The position numbers and the translations under genes are program-made. Positions 44,994-54,704 of a stretch of 64,000 nucleotides of DNA are shown here, in pieces. Positions within the stretch are counted from its first letter, which is position 1. Every line of letters begins with the position of its first letter. The stretch is from Rhodanobacter sp. C01 (GTDB taxonomy: Bacteria; Pseudomonadota; Gammaproteobacteria; Xanthomonadales; Rhodanobacteraceae): the NCBI RefSeq assembly GCF_002001045.1, contig NZ_MUNR01000004.1, positions 1 through 64,000 on the forward strand, read 5' to 3'. The notes beneath the pieces are model-generated. The model did not search any database. It saw only the letters and a program-made list of their open reading frames with translations, and was not told the DNA's origin.

Positions 44994-45022
44994 GACGGCT
45001 GCCGGTTGGGTTCGTGTGTTCT

Positions 45023-45095
45023 TGTAGGAACGGCTTCAGCTGCGATGCTTTCGCTATCTGTCCAGGAGCGTCGCGGCCGAAGCCGCTCCTGCACA
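45023..45095. repeat. REP-type inverted repeat (GTAGGAACGGCTTCAGCTGCG)
   Basis: GTAGGAACGGCTTCAGC on the left and GCCGAAGCCGCTCCTGC on the right are inverted around about 35 bases. The same element is at 52375-52452 and a variant at 56741-56816. These are REP/BIME-like mobile palindromes of Xanthomonadales and pseudomonads, and probably form RNA hairpins at gene ends. Confidence 0.75.
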
Positions 45096-45128
45096 ATGGC
45101 AAGGAAATATTTGCGGACAAGTCTATGG

Positions 45129-45950
45129 CTATTTGAAGCCGCGCTGTTCCTTGATGCGGTCGTAGGCGGCATTGATCTCGCTGGCGCGCGATTCGGCCTG
45201 TTTGCGCATCGCCTCGGGCAGGTCGCCGAGGCGGTCGGGGTGGTGTTCGGAAATCAGCTTGCGGTAGGCACGTTTCACCGCGCGGTCGTCCGCACTGCGC
45301 TCGATGCCAAGCACCGCATACGGATCCGGCCCCTGCGTCGTGCGCTGCGGCGGCACGTAGCCACCGCCGGTCGAGCCATATCCCTGCTGGCCACGGCCGT
45401 AACCACGCTGGCTGCCGCCGGCATTCCAGGCGTAACCCTTCATCGCCATCAGCGCCATCAGCTCCATGTCGCTGACTCGCAGCGCGAACGCAAGCTGGCG
45501 CAGGATCGCCATCTTTTCCGGTGCCGGATTGCCTTCGGCCAGCACTGTCTCGATCACCACGTCGAGCACCGGGAACGCATGGTCGCGTCGCAGCCCGACC
45601 CACTGGCGCAATTCGTTGATGGTACGGGTGACATCGAATTCCGGCTGCTTGCCGGTGTTGAAGCTGACCACCGCCTGCTTGCGCAGCTCGGCATCCAGGT
45701 TCATCCGCGTCATCATGCGTTCGGCAATCGCAATCTCCTGCTCCGACACGCGGCCATCGGATTTCGCCACCGCGCCAAGCAGGGTGAACAGTGGCCCGAC
45801 AAAGCCGCCGGCCTCCGGCGTGGCGTTCTTGCGCTGGCTGTGGCGCAGGTTGTCGAAGATGAAACCGATCACCGCGCCAGTGACCGCGCCGGGTACGTGG
45901 CCGAGAATCAGGCCGAAGAAGGCGAACCACAGCGTGTAGGAGAAGCTCAT
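45129..45950 (-). CDS. djlA: DjlA-like membrane-anchored J-domain co-chaperone
   Basis: This 273-aa protein has an N-terminal transmembrane helix (WFAFFGLILGHVPGAVTGAV), a central TerB-like helical domain (about 55-165), a Gly/Tyr/Gln-rich linker, and a C-terminal J-domain with the HPD motif (SEHHPDRL). This is the layout of DjlA, which stimulates DnaK at the membrane. Its ATG overlaps the stop of the cytochrome c gene (ATGA). Confidence 0.88.
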   Translation of the reverse strand: MSFSYTLWFAFFGLILGHVPGAVTGAVIGFIFDNLRHSQRKNATPEAGGFVGPLFTLLGAVAKSDGRVSEQEIAIAERMMTRMNLDAELRKQAVVSFNTGKQPEFDVTRTINELRQWVGLRRDHAFPVLDVVIETVLAEGNPAPEKMAILRQLAFALRVSDMELMALMAMKGYAWNAGGSQRGYGRGQQGYGSTGGGYVPPQRTTQGPDPYAVLGIERSADDRAVKRAYRKLISEHHPDRLGDLPEAMRKQAESRASEINAAYDRIKEQRGFK

Positions 45951-46273
45951 GGATGTGCCTGGGGCTGTGGTGACTGCGCGCTGTACCAGCGTGCAAGCGC
46001 ATCGAGGTCGGCGTCGCTGACCGGGCCGATCGCCGCACGCATCAGCGGCACGTCACGGCTGCCGTCCCGATAATGCTTCAAGGCAATGCGCAGGTAGTCC
46101 AGCTGCTGGCCGGCCAGGTTCGGCACGCCGGGCATGACGGCATGGCCGGTCTCGCCATGACAGGCCGCGCACAGGCCCAGCCGGCTGGGTTGCAGCGGTG
46201 TTGCAGTCTGGCTCATGACCTGTACTGGAAGGGTTGCGGCCAGGCAAAGCACCGCGATCGATAAGGTTCGCAT
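45947..46273 (-). CDS. small periplasmic c-type cytochrome
   Basis: This 108-aa protein has a signal peptide (SIAVLCLAATLPVQVMS) and one heme site CAACH (about residue 37), followed by MPGVPNLAGQQLDYL and a later Met ligand candidate in VPLMRAAI. It looks like a class I cytochrome c of the cyt c553/c4 half type. ATG 46273 is preferred over the TTG at 46279. It may donate electrons to an oxidase; the partner is not in the window. Confidence 0.88.
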   Translation of the reverse strand: MRTLSIAVLCLAATLPVQVMSQTATPLQPSRLGLCAACHGETGHAVMPGVPNLAGQQLDYLRIALKHYRDGSRDVPLMRAAIGPVSDADLDALARWYSAQSPQPQAHP

Positions 46274-46403
46274 CGGCAACAGATGGGGCTAAAGGTCGCC
46301 AATTCTAGCAGCGGCCATCAAGGCGGCTGTCGGGTGCGACTTTCCGGCATTTCCGGCGGCAGCGGCTAGAATAGGTCGCCTCCCCCTCTGTGGAACCTGC
46401 GTC

Positions 46404-47300
46404 GTGCCCACCACCCTGCTGCAATCGAACCTGCCTGGCCTGGAGCTGATCCATCGCGGCAAGGTGCGCGATGTCTATGCGTTGTCCGACGAGCGGCTGC
46501 TGATGGTCGCGACGGACCGGCTGTCGGCGTTCGACGTGGTGCTGCCCAACCCGATTCCGGGCAAGGGCGAGATGCTCACGCAGATCTCCAATTTCTGGTT
46601 CGGCAAGACCGCACACCTGGTGCCCAACCATCTGCTCGACGTACCACTGACCGACGTGCTGCCGCCCGGCACCGACCTGGCGCTGTACGAGAAGCGCGCG
46701 GTAGTGACGCGACGGCTGAAGCCGGTACCGGTCGAGGCCATCGCGCGAGGCTACCTGATCGGCTCGGGCTGGAAGGATTACCGCGCCACCGGTTCACTGT
46801 GCGGCATTCGCCTGCCCGAGGGGCTGCAGCAGGCGCAGCAGCTGCCCGCGCCGATCTTCACGCCATCGACCAAGGCCGCCGTCGGCGACCACGACGAGAA
46901 CGTCAGCTACGACGTGGTGGTCAATGCTGTCGGCGCCGAACTGGCCGGCAAGGTGCGCGACGCCACACTGGCGATCTACCAGTGGGCCGCGGCCTATGCG
47001 GCCGAGCGCGGCATCATCATCGCCGACACCAAGTTCGAGTTCGGCACCGATGCCAGCGGCAAGCTGTACGTGATGGACGAGATGCTGACGCCGGACTCCT
47101 CGCGCTTCTGGCCCGCTGACGAATACCGGGTCGGCATCAGCCCGCCCAGCTACGACAAGCAGTTCGTGCGCGACTGGCTGGAAACGCAGGACTGGAACAA
47201 GACTGCGCCGGGTCCGGTGATTCCGGATGAGGTGATCGCACGTACCGCCGCCAAATACGCCGAGGCATTGCAGCGGCTGGCCGGCATCCAACTCGACTGA
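46404..47300 (+). CDS. purC: phosphoribosylaminoimidazole-succinocarboxamide synthase
   Basis: PurC joins aspartate to CAIR in purine synthesis. The 298-aa protein is of the longer type and shows [11 protein letters not shown] (ATP loop), [53 protein letters not shown] and [12 protein letters not shown] in order. The start is GTG 46404; no ATG lies nearby. It may be transcribed with the two membrane-protein genes that follow. Confidence 0.96.
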   Translation: MPTTLLQSNLPGLELIHRGKVRDVYALSDERLLMVATDRLSAFDVVLPNPIPGKGEMLTQISNFWFGKTAHLVPNHLLDVPLTDVLPPGTDLALYEKRAVVTRRLKPVPVEAIARGYLIGSGWKDYRATGSLCGIRLPEGLQQAQQLPAPIFTPSTKAAVGDHDENVSYDVVVNAVGAELAGKVRDATLAIYQWAAAYAAERGIIIADTKFEFGTDASGKLYVMDEMLTPDSSRFWPADEYRVGISPPSYDKQFVRDWLETQDWNKTAPGPVIPDEVIARTAAKYAEALQRLAGIQLD

Positions 47301-47318
47301 CTAACCGGAGTGGGCACC

Positions 47319-47789
47319 ATGCGCGACATGCAGAGCTGGCTCGACAGTTACAGCAGCGACCATCAGAACCCGACCAACAAGCTGTTCCACTGGGTCTGCG
47401 TGCCGCTGATCGTGTGGTGCGTGATCGCCTTGCTGTGGACGATTCCGGTACCGGCCTCACTGGCCCGCCCCGGCGCATGGTCCGTGCTGGTGATGGTGCT
47501 GGCGTTCTACTGGTACTGGAAACACTCGCGCCGGTTGGCGATTGCCTTGCTCATCGCATTCGCCGTGATGGGCGTGATCACCAACCTGCTGTTCAGCCAG
47601 CTGGGTGGTTCGTCGCTGCGCTGGCTGGCAGTCGGCGTGTTTGTCGTGGCCTGGGTGGGTCAGTTCATCGGGCATATCTTCGAGGGGCGCCGCCCGAGCT
47701 TCTTCACCGATCTCGCCTACCTGCTGATCGGCCCCGCCTGGCTGATGGCCAAAGTATTGCGCAAGCTGGGATTCCAGAAAGCCGTATGA
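47319..47789 (+). CDS. Mpo1-like (DUF962) membrane protein
   Basis: The 156-aa protein shows SYSSDHQNPTNKLFHWVCVPLI at the N-terminus, four helices and a conserved WVGQFIGHIFEGRRPSF loop. It belongs to the Mpo1/YGL010w family, whose yeast member is a Fe2+-dependent dioxygenase of 2-hydroxy fatty acids. The His residues of NKLFHW and QFIGHIFEG fit the metal site. GGAG lies 10 bases before ATG 47319. The stop overlaps the next gene. Confidence 0.82.
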   Translation: MRDMQSWLDSYSSDHQNPTNKLFHWVCVPLIVWCVIALLWTIPVPASLARPGAWSVLVMVLAFYWYWKHSRRLAIALLIAFAVMGVITNLLFSQLGGSSLRWLAVGVFVVAWVGQFIGHIFEGRRPSFFTDLAYLLIGPAWLMAKVLRKLGFQKAV

Positions 47790-48193
47790 CGACCCTGCTC
47801 ACCCTGATCAGCACCCTGCTCTGGTGGGTGCTGTACAGCAGCATCGGCGCACTGTTCTTTGCCCTGATCGGCTGGTCGGTATTGCGCTGGGCCGAACGCT
47901 GCGCGGTGGTGTTCAACCGCATCTACCTGGCCTGCCTGCTGTGGACCATGATCGGCCTGCTGCTGGTCGTCGGCGTGGCCGCGTACGAGGGCCACCTGCA
48001 TCCGCCCTATGCGCCATTGCTCAATTCGGGCCTGCTGCGCTGCGCCCTGGTGCTGGACATGCTGATCGGCACGATCCTGCTGTGGCGGCTTACCCCGCGC
48101 ATCGATGCGCACCGCATCCGTCCCGGCAGCGCCTGCATGGCAGTGGCCGCGATCATGGCGATCAGCTTCGGTGTTGCCACCAGCCTGGCCTGA
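47786..48193 (+). CDS. four-helix inner-membrane protein of unknown function
   Basis: The 135-aa protein has helices at about 10-32, 43-65, 82-100 and 115-133 with short loops. It overlaps the Mpo1-like gene by ATGA, so translation is coupled. No motif or family is recognised. Confidence 0.7.
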   Translation: MTTLLTLISTLLWWVLYSSIGALFFALIGWSVLRWAERCAVVFNRIYLACLLWTMIGLLLVVGVAAYEGHLHPPYAPLLNSGLLRCALVLDMLIGTILLWRLTPRIDAHRIRPGSACMAVAAIMAISFGVATSLA

Positions 48194-48221
48194 CCGACGC
48201 CGAAGCGCCGCCAACGAACAC

Positions 48222-48632
48222 TCAATGCATGCCGTGCATGATGGCGCTGAAGGCCATGGCCAGCACAAAGCCCGCCCCCATGAAGACCAGTTGCACCAGG
48301 CTGGCCCTGGCGTAGCCGATGCCGCCGCCGGTTCGGGACATCAGCAGACGGTTCACCGCCCAGATGCCAACCACGAACCCCGCCGCCACGGCGATCGGCA
48401 GGCGATACGTGTCGTCCGGCAGGAGCATGCCCGAGACGACCACCGCTGCCGCCATCGCCACCAGCGTCAAGGCCAGCACGGCGATCGAGCGCGTGTACGA
48501 CGGCACGTAGCCGACCACGATCCGAAACGCCAGGCACAGCAGCAGCGCGCCCAGCAACAGATCGATGATGCACAGGACGAAACTGCCAAGCATGCCCACA
48601 TTGGCCAATGCGTCGAACAACGAAGTACCCAT
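48222..48632 (-). CDS. inner-membrane protein of unknown function
   Basis: The 136-aa protein has four hydrophobic helices and a conserved-looking PDDTYRLPIAVAAGFVVGIWAVNRLLM segment, given here only in part. It is convergent with the previous gene and led by a strong hairpin at 48655-48684. Function unknown. Confidence 0.65.
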   Translation of the reverse strand: MGTSLFDALANVGMLGSFVLCIIDLLLGALLLCLAFRIVVGYVPSYTRSIAVLALTLVAMAAAVVVSGMLLPDDTYRLPIAVAAGFVVGIWAVNRLLMSRTGGGIGYARASLVQLVFMGAGFVLAMAFSAIMHGMH

Positions 48633-48654
48633 AAACCCCTCCCCCTTGATGCAA

Positions 48655-48684
48655 CAACGGACCGCGCCCCCGCGCGGTCCGTTG
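48655..48684. other. 13-bp GC hairpin upstream of the 136-aa gene
   Basis: CAACGGACCGCGC and GCGCGGTCCGTTG form a perfect stem around CCCC. It lies in the divergent region between the membrane-protein gene and the polymerase gene and could be a leader structure of either transcript. Confidence 0.5.
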
Positions 48685-48783
48685 CCGCCAGCCTAGCCGA
48701 TCCCGGCGCGAGCGGCAGCAACGCCCGTCTCCCCGCGCGAGATCCGGGTGCGCTATATCATCGGACCGCTTACGAGATGTCCC

Positions 48784-50151
48784 ATGAGCCTGCGCAGCCT
48801 GTTCGTCGACTTCAACAGTTACTTCGCCTCGGTCGAACAGCACGAGGATCCGAGCCTGCGCGAGCGACCGGTCGGCGTGGCGCCGGTGGCTGCCGAAACC
48901 ACCAGCCTGATCGCCGCCAGCTACGAGGCGAAGGCGTTCGGCGTCGGCACCGGCACGCTGGTGCGTGAAGCACGGCGGCTGTGTCCCGAGATCCAGATCC
49001 GCGTGGCACGACCGGAACGTTACGTGGTCTGGCACCACCGCCTGATCGAGGCGATCGACCACGCCATTCCGATCGCCCGCGTCGGCTCGATCGACGAGGT
49101 CGCCTGCGAACTGGTTGGCCGCCAGCGCCGGCGCGACATCGCCGAAGGGATCGCGCAACAGGTGAAGAACGAAATCGCGCTGGCCGCACCCGGGGGTGCG
49201 ATCCGCTGCTCGATCGGCATCGCGCCCAATGATTTTCTGGCCAAGACCGCATCGGACATGCGCAAGCCCGACGGCCTCACCGTGATCGAACTGACCGACT
49301 TGCCGCAGGCATTGCATGGGCTGGAGCTGCGCGATCTGTGCGACATCGGCCACTCGATGGAAGCACGCCTGCACGAAGCCGGCATCACCACCGTGGCGCA
49401 GCTCACCGCCGCCGACAAGCACCGGCTGCGGCACGCCTGGGGCGGCATCGAAGGCGAGCGCATGTGGGGGCTGCTGCGTGGCGCCTGGTTGCCGACCGCT
49501 CCAACCGAACGCGGCTCGATCGGCCATTCGCATGTACTGGGACCGGAACTGCGCACGGCCATCGGTGCCCGCGCGGTGCTGAAGAAACTGCTGGTGAAGG
49601 CGGCGATGCGCATGCGTCGCGAGGAGATGCTCAGCGGTGCACTGGCGGTACGCATCCGCTTCATTGGCCACGACCAACGCTGGGAACGCGACCTCGCCTT
49701 TGACCCCACCGACGACAGCCGCGAACTGCTGTGGCTGTTGAACGGCGTGCTGGACAGCGGCAACCGACGACACCCGCTGCCCGGACCGGGGAATGCCACG
49801 CCGCTGTCGGTCAGCGTCACCCTCATGCGCCTGGTACCACGCACGCAAAGCAGCGGCTCGTTGTTCGCACCGGTGCAGGACACTCGCCGCGTCGATGCCC
49901 TGGTCGACCGCATCAACGCGAAGTTCGGCTACAACAAGGTCTACTTCGGCAGCATGCAGCTGGCGCTGGAACACGACGCCGCGCCGATGCGCATCCCGTT
50001 CAACCGCATCCCCGACGCCGGGAGCGAAAACGAAGCCACGCATGAAGGCGATGCCAGCCAGAACGCACTGTGGCTGCAGTCATTCAACCGTTACAAGGTG
50101 ATCGCCGAGGGCGAGCATCGCAAACGTGAACGCGACAAGCACGGTCAATGA
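48784..50151 (+). CDS. Y-family DNA polymerase (UmuC/DinB-like)
   Basis: This 455-aa protein starts SLFVDFNSYFASVEQ, with intact DxN metal site, has AASYEAKAFGV, and the palm motif here reads GSIDEVACEL in place of the usual SIDE-A-D. It carries little-finger and C-terminal extension regions. It resembles a Pol IV relative with a longer tail found in Xanthomonadales, distinct from the DinB at 56847. It is a translesion polymerase; its lesion is not predictable. No LexA-like box is seen before the gene. Confidence 0.88.
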   Translation: MSLRSLFVDFNSYFASVEQHEDPSLRERPVGVAPVAAETTSLIAASYEAKAFGVGTGTLVREARRLCPEIQIRVARPERYVVWHHRLIEAIDHAIPIARVGSIDEVACELVGRQRRRDIAEGIAQQVKNEIALAAPGGAIRCSIGIAPNDFLAKTASDMRKPDGLTVIELTDLPQALHGLELRDLCDIGHSMEARLHEAGITTVAQLTAADKHRLRHAWGGIEGERMWGLLRGAWLPTAPTERGSIGHSHVLGPELRTAIGARAVLKKLLVKAAMRMRREEMLSGALAVRIRFIGHDQRWERDLAFDPTDDSRELLWLLNGVLDSGNRRHPLPGPGNATPLSVSVTLMRLVPRTQSSGSLFAPVQDTRRVDALVDRINAKFGYNKVYFGSMQLALEHDAAPMRIPFNRIPDAGSENEATHEGDASQNALWLQSFNRYKVIAEGEHRKRERDKHGQ

Positions 50152-52283
50152 TCCACGGCGTTGTTCGCCGCATGCACCGCCGCGACAAAACCACCAAACG
50201 GGATGTCCGTAATGCCGACCAGGCCGATATGGCTGTTCTCGCCATCGAGCAGGCGCCCGGTCACCGGCTGGTCGGTGTACTCGAACCAGTGCGCACCGAC
50301 GATATCCGGGTCGCTTGCCGCCGCCGCGATGAATTTTGCGTACGCCTCGCCGCGCTGCCGCTCGTCCCACACCGACACCACGCCCTTGCCGAACGGGCCG
50401 CGGTCGTCGGAGCCGAAGTGGAATTCGCCGATCAGCACCGGCTTGTCGAGCTTATGCATCGCGGCCACATCGAAACCGTGCTGGGGCAGGTCGGCGTAGA
50501 CGTTGAAGCTGACCACGTCGCAGTACTGCGCGCAGGCGGCGACAGCTTCAGGAGTGTTCACCGCGAAGCGACCACCGAGGAACAGGTGATGCGGGTCGTG
50601 CCGGTGGATCGCCTCGGCGACCACGCGGAAATAGGCATCGGCATACTCGCGCAGCCACGTGCTGTAATCCTCGGCGATCGCCGGGTGGGCTTCGTCCGGA
50701 TTCGGCGGCACGAAACCTGGCGCCTGCAGCATGTCCCAGGATGTCAGCGGCAGATTCCACGCGGCGCCCAGCTTGCCGGGGTCAACGTATTTCTTCTTCA
50801 ACATGGCGATGTAGGCCTGCTTGGCTGGGCTCTTTGCATCGCCACGCAAGGTACCGATCGCCAGCCCCAAGCGACCTTGTGGCCCCTGTCCGGCCCATGC
50901 CAACTCGTTGTCGGCGAAGTAGCCGAGAAGGTACGGATCGTCACTTACGTTCGCAGTCGCCTTCACCACAGCCTGCTCGGTGGCCTGCACGAAGCGCGGA
51001 TCGAACGGATCTGGCATGCGACCCCAGTAGTCGTAACCGCTGGAGACATTCGCGTAGTTGCCCGCGATATTGATCGAGCGCGTATATGGCAAGCGGTGCG
51101 CACTACCCAGCGCATCGTCGCTCCAGTTGCCGATGGTATTGAAGCCCCACGCCTGCAGGCGGTCGAGCGTGCGCGTGCGCCACGCGGCCAGCCAGTTCTT
51201 GCCGTCGACGCGATAAAGATTCGCCGCGTAGAGGTCGAACCAGCGGCCGTGGTTGTAGCCGATGCCGGCACTTGCCCCCTGATCCGTCCGGCGGTTGTCG
51301 CTGCCACCGTAGAACGCCGTCCATTCGCCGTGATCCGGCGGAAGATCCTTGAACATGAATTCGCGATCCTGCACGTAAGTGCGGTCGCCATCGGCCACCA
51401 CGGCATTCACGCCGAGCGAGAAGAACGCATGGCCGTCCGGTGTCACGAGTCGCCAACGATCACCTAGTTTCTGCGTGTGGAACCAGCCACTCGGCTTCAG
51501 GCCATGGACATCCAGATGCCCCCCGTAACGATCCAGATCCTTCAACACGATGCCAGTCTGGGCGATCCCAGCCTTTACCTGGGCGGCGCGTAGTGCATCG
51601 TCCGAATCGACCTTCTCCGGCCAGTGTCCGCGCGTGTACTGTCCGTAGCGATCGACGATCCCGGCATAGGCGTCGCGCAGCGTCGCATCGCCGGAAGCCG
51701 TCTCGACACGTCCCAGCAACAGGGTCTGCGCCGCCTGCGGTGCGGACATGCCGATACGCACGGCATGAACCTCGTGCAAATCCAGCGTACCTTCCACCGT
51801 GGTCGCCAGCAGGATGGCATGACCGGCTTCGTCGAACGGCATCGGCGGCCCGACCTGCATGCCGAATGCACGCGGTGATGTGGCATGCAACGGGATCACC
51901 AGGGTCTGCGCCGGCCCGGGCACCACGCCCACCACCGCGTGGAGATGCTGACCGGCGCCGGCACCGTCGATATCCACGTTCAGCGTCACCGCCCATGACA
52001 TGGCGTTCTGCACACGCAGACGCAACTCACCCTGCGTCGACCAGTCCCAGGTGCCGCTGGTCGGTGCCAACACGATTTGCGGTTGTGTCGCCGGCTGGAA
52101 TACATAACGCTGCTGCGCCACACCGTCGGCTGCGTGTTCGACGGCACCCACGCGCTGCACCTGATCGAGAGTTACCTTCGCGATGGCATCGGGACTGGCG
52201 AGATCCTCGACAGCAGGGCTGCTCGCCGCATGACAGGCACTCAGACAGCATAGGCACAGCCAGATAGATACTCGACGGTTCAT
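50145..52283 (-). CDS. agarase-like glycoside hydrolase lipoprotein
   Basis: This 712-aa protein has a lipoprotein signal (LCLCCLSAC, lipobox LSAC). An N-terminal beta-sandwich (about 40-210) is followed by a catalytic TIM barrel of clan A type like GH42/GH50: FADNELAW holds the NE acid-base pair and VLIGEFHFGS the nucleophile Glu. Members include beta-agarases and beta-galactosidases. The predicted lipid anchor places it in the periplasm or outer membrane. The substrate is unknown; no other polysaccharide genes are adjacent. Its 3' end overlaps the polymerase gene by 7 bases. Confidence 0.8.
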   Translation of the reverse strand: MNRRVSIWLCLCCLSACHAASSPAVEDLASPDAIAKVTLDQVQRVGAVEHAADGVAQQRYVFQPATQPQIVLAPTSGTWDWSTQGELRLRVQNAMSWAVTLNVDIDGAGAGQHLHAVVGVVPGPAQTLVIPLHATSPRAFGMQVGPPMPFDEAGHAILLATTVEGTLDLHEVHAVRIGMSAPQAAQTLLLGRVETASGDATLRDAYAGIVDRYGQYTRGHWPEKVDSDDALRAAQVKAGIAQTGIVLKDLDRYGGHLDVHGLKPSGWFHTQKLGDRWRLVTPDGHAFFSLGVNAVVADGDRTYVQDREFMFKDLPPDHGEWTAFYGGSDNRRTDQGASAGIGYNHGRWFDLYAANLYRVDGKNWLAAWRTRTLDRLQAWGFNTIGNWSDDALGSAHRLPYTRSINIAGNYANVSSGYDYWGRMPDPFDPRFVQATEQAVVKATANVSDDPYLLGYFADNELAWAGQGPQGRLGLAIGTLRGDAKSPAKQAYIAMLKKKYVDPGKLGAAWNLPLTSWDMLQAPGFVPPNPDEAHPAIAEDYSTWLREYADAYFRVVAEAIHRHDPHHLFLGGRFAVNTPEAVAACAQYCDVVSFNVYADLPQHGFDVAAMHKLDKPVLIGEFHFGSDDRGPFGKGVVSVWDERQRGEAYAKFIAAAASDPDIVGAHWFEYTDQPVTGRLLDGENSHIGLVGITDIPFGGFVAAVHAANNAVDH

Positions 52284-52374
52284 GTGCGTCAGGCCTCGTG
52301 ACGAGATGTCTGGCCATTATGCGGCGGCCGGATGAATTTCAACGTGCAGGGTCCGACGCCGGAATGACGGGATC

Positions 52375-52452
52375 TGTAGGAGCGGCTTCAGCCGCGATGC
52401 TCTTGTTCGAACCGTGCCGCTGAAAGCATCGCGGCTGAAGCCGCTCCTGCAG
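52375..52452. repeat. REP-type inverted repeat (GTAGGAGCGGCTTCAGCCGCG)
   Basis: TGTAGGAGCGGCTTCAGCC, GCGATGCT and then GCATCGCGGCTGAAGCC with GCTCCTGCA are inverted halves around 25 bases. Within 3 bp of the permease stop, it may double as its terminator. Same family as 45023-45095. Confidence 0.85.
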
Positions 52453-52454
52453 GA

Positions 52455-53783
52455 TTACGAACGCCGGCGCGACCACCACTGCCAGCCGTAATACACCGGC
52501 ACGCCCAGCGCGATGATCAGCAGACTCATGCCGGCATCGCCCGGCGCGTGAATGGCGCTGGCCACGATCACGCCGAACACGGTGATCACGAAGATCAGCG
52601 GCAGCAACGGATAGAACGGCACCCGGTACGGCGCCGGCTGGTCGATGAAGTGCTTGCGATACCAGAACAGCGTGCCGATGCCGAACATGTGACCCAGCCA
52701 CTCGCCCACCGTGGTGTAGTTGAGAAGCTGATTGAAGCTGCCCGACACGGTCAGCACGATCGCCCATGCGCCGAGTACAGCCAGCGCGATCTGCGGTGCT
52801 CGCGTGCGTGGATCGACGCGTCCCGTCGCGCGAAAGAACACGCCGTCCGCGCCCATCGTCTGCAATACGCGTGCGCCGCCGGCGATCGCGATGCTGCAGT
52901 AGCCGAAGGTGGAGCAGGCAATGCCGACCTCGATCACGGTGGCGCCGTGCACACCGAACAGCTTCTGCATCAGATCCGCCGCCGGTGCCAGGCTGGTCGC
53001 GAGGCCGGCATGGCCGAGCCCGGCCAGGTACGCGAAGTTGACCAGCACATAGCAGAGCACCACGCCGGCCATGCCCATGCCCAGCGCGCGCGGCAGGGTG
53101 CGTTGCGGATTGCGCACTTCGCCGGCCAGATCGTTGAGGTAATGAAAACCACCGTACGCGAACAGCACCGGCAGCAAGGCGCCGGCAAAGGCCCACGACG
53201 ACGCCGGCTGCGTGGTATCCGGCACCAGCACCAGTCCCAGCTGGCCATGCGCCAGCACCAGGCCGGCCACCACCAGCAGGGCGATCGCCAGCACCTTCAG
53301 CACGGTGAAGATGTTCTGCATCCATGCACCGGCGCGGATGCCGAACAGATTGATGCTGACGATGAACACGATCGCACCGACCGCGACCGGCATTTCGTAG
53401 AGTCGACTCAGGCCCAGCGCCCGGCAGAAATAGACGGCGAACTTGGTCACCACCGCGGCCACGCTGCCGGGATAGTTGATCAGCGCCATGGTCCAGCCGA
53501 ACAGGAACGCCGGCAGCAGACCGAACGCCTCGCGCAGATATACATAGATGCCACCCGCCTGCGGCCGTCGCGCGCCGAGCTCGGCGTAACACAGCACGCC
53601 AGCCAGGGTCAGCAGGCCACCGATCGCCCACAGGATCAGCACCTGCATGCCGGACGAGGTGTTCTGCGCCACCGTGGCCGGCGTGATGAAGATGCCTGCA
53701 CCGATCACGCCGCCGATGACGATCATCGCGGCGTCCCAGGTGTTCAGGCGACGGGCATAGGCATTGGCGGGTTCGGTCAGCAT
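52455..53783 (-). CDS. APC-superfamily amino acid permease
   Basis: The 442-aa transporter has 12 predicted helices. The family entry IVIGGVIGAGIFITPATVA in helix 1 contains the substrate-binding GxGIF motif, and LFAYGGFHYLNDLAGEVRNP is the helix 6-7 signature. It imports or exchanges an amino acid or polyamine by proton or substrate antiport; the substrate is not assigned. The start at MLTEPANAYARRL is fixed by no clear ribosome-binding site. Confidence 0.88.
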   Translation of the reverse strand: MLTEPANAYARRLNTWDAAMIVIGGVIGAGIFITPATVAQNTSSGMQVLILWAIGGLLTLAGVLCYAELGARRPQAGGIYVYLREAFGLLPAFLFGWTMALINYPGSVAAVVTKFAVYFCRALGLSRLYEMPVAVGAIVFIVSINLFGIRAGAWMQNIFTVLKVLAIALLVVAGLVLAHGQLGLVLVPDTTQPASSWAFAGALLPVLFAYGGFHYLNDLAGEVRNPQRTLPRALGMGMAGVVLCYVLVNFAYLAGLGHAGLATSLAPAADLMQKLFGVHGATVIEVGIACSTFGYCSIAIAGGARVLQTMGADGVFFRATGRVDPRTRAPQIALAVLGAWAIVLTVSGSFNQLLNYTTVGEWLGHMFGIGTLFWYRKHFIDQPAPYRVPFYPLLPLIFVITVFGVIVASAIHAPGDAGMSLLIIALGVPVYYGWQWWSRRRS

Positions 53784-53927
53784 GGCCGCTACCTTGCCAT
53801 TGTGGATGGTGTTTCAGCCAGTCCCGGATGACAGGCCTCCAATTTGCCCGAACCACGAATGAAAGAAATTCGCACTGGCGTGTATATATTCGGGAAGGCG
53901 GCCATCCGGTCACCGCGAGGGAAACGC

Positions 53928-54695
53928 ATGAAGCACGCACTCCGACTCATCTTCGGCTCGGCCCTGTTGCTGGCGCTGGCGGCTTGCCGGGCACCCACCG
54001 ACGACCACACCAAGCAGGCCAATGCTCCGATGGAGCTGAGAATCTATGCCGTGCCGCCGGAGCAGACCCCCAATCTGGCCGATGCATTAGGCAATGCATT
54101 GGGAAAAATGGCCAATGTCACAATGCCTGCGCCGGGCAAACTGCTGGTCTACGCTCCTCACGATGCGCAGGCATCAATCAGCACAGCGATCGCCAGCTTG
54201 GGCGAAGCATCGCCTGCGGACCAGAAGTCCGCACAAGTGAACTTGCAGTTCTGGATCGTCGATGGTGCGACCGGCCCCGGTAGCGATGACGCGGCCTTGC
54301 AGCCGCTGTCGACCACGCTCGACACGGTGCGCAAGGCGATGGGGCCGCTGCATTTCCGACTGGACCAGACACTTGCCGCGATGGCGTCGGCCGGCCAAGA
54401 CGGCTCAATCAGAGCCTCAACAGATGCTGGCTATGCACGCAACATCGACTTCACGGTCCATGCCGTCAATGACAACAACATCAACCTGTGGGTGCGCTAC
54501 GGCGACGACAGCGGGTACGGTCTCACCATGCTCAAGACCCAGATTGATGCCGAGTCCGGCCACTACGTGGTACTGGCGCAAGCCCCCGGGGCCTGCATCC
54601 CTGCGTTGCCAGGAAAGCCTGTCCAGCCCTGTCCTGAAAAGCCTGCCTTGCGCCTGTTCATCGTCCGCGCGGACCGCTTGCCGCCACACGCCTGA
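53928..54695 (+). CDS. lipoprotein upstream of the ECF sigma gene
   Basis: The 255-aa protein has a lipoprotein signal ending LLALAACRA. The mature part shows two repeated alpha-beta units (MELRIYAVPPEQT; VNLQFWIVDGATG), resembling secretin N-domain or SecD P1-like folds. GAGGG precedes ATG 53928. It lies 9 bases upstream of the sigma gene and may be sensed by or controlled with it. Function unknown. Confidence 0.7.
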   Translation: MKHALRLIFGSALLLALAACRAPTDDHTKQANAPMELRIYAVPPEQTPNLADALGNALGKMANVTMPAPGKLLVYAPHDAQASISTAIASLGEASPADQKSAQVNLQFWIVDGATGPGSDDAALQPLSTTLDTVRKAMGPLHFRLDQTLAAMASAGQDGSIRASTDAGYARNIDFTVHAVNDNNINLWVRYGDDSGYGLTMLKTQIDAESGHYVVLAQAPGACIPALPGKPVQPCPEKPALRLFIVRADRLPPHA

Positions 54696-54704
54696 ATCAG
54701 CGGC

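Noticed and set aside
44263-46038. Long minus-strand frame covering rpe and djlA, and the matching plus-strand frame 44376-46073
   Set aside because: Both are out-of-frame shadows of rpe and djlA. Their translations are Arg/Ala/Gly-rich with no domain.
52339-53940. Long frames on both strands over the permease gene
   Set aside because: The permease frame has 12 helices and family motifs. The alternatives are high-GC shadows.
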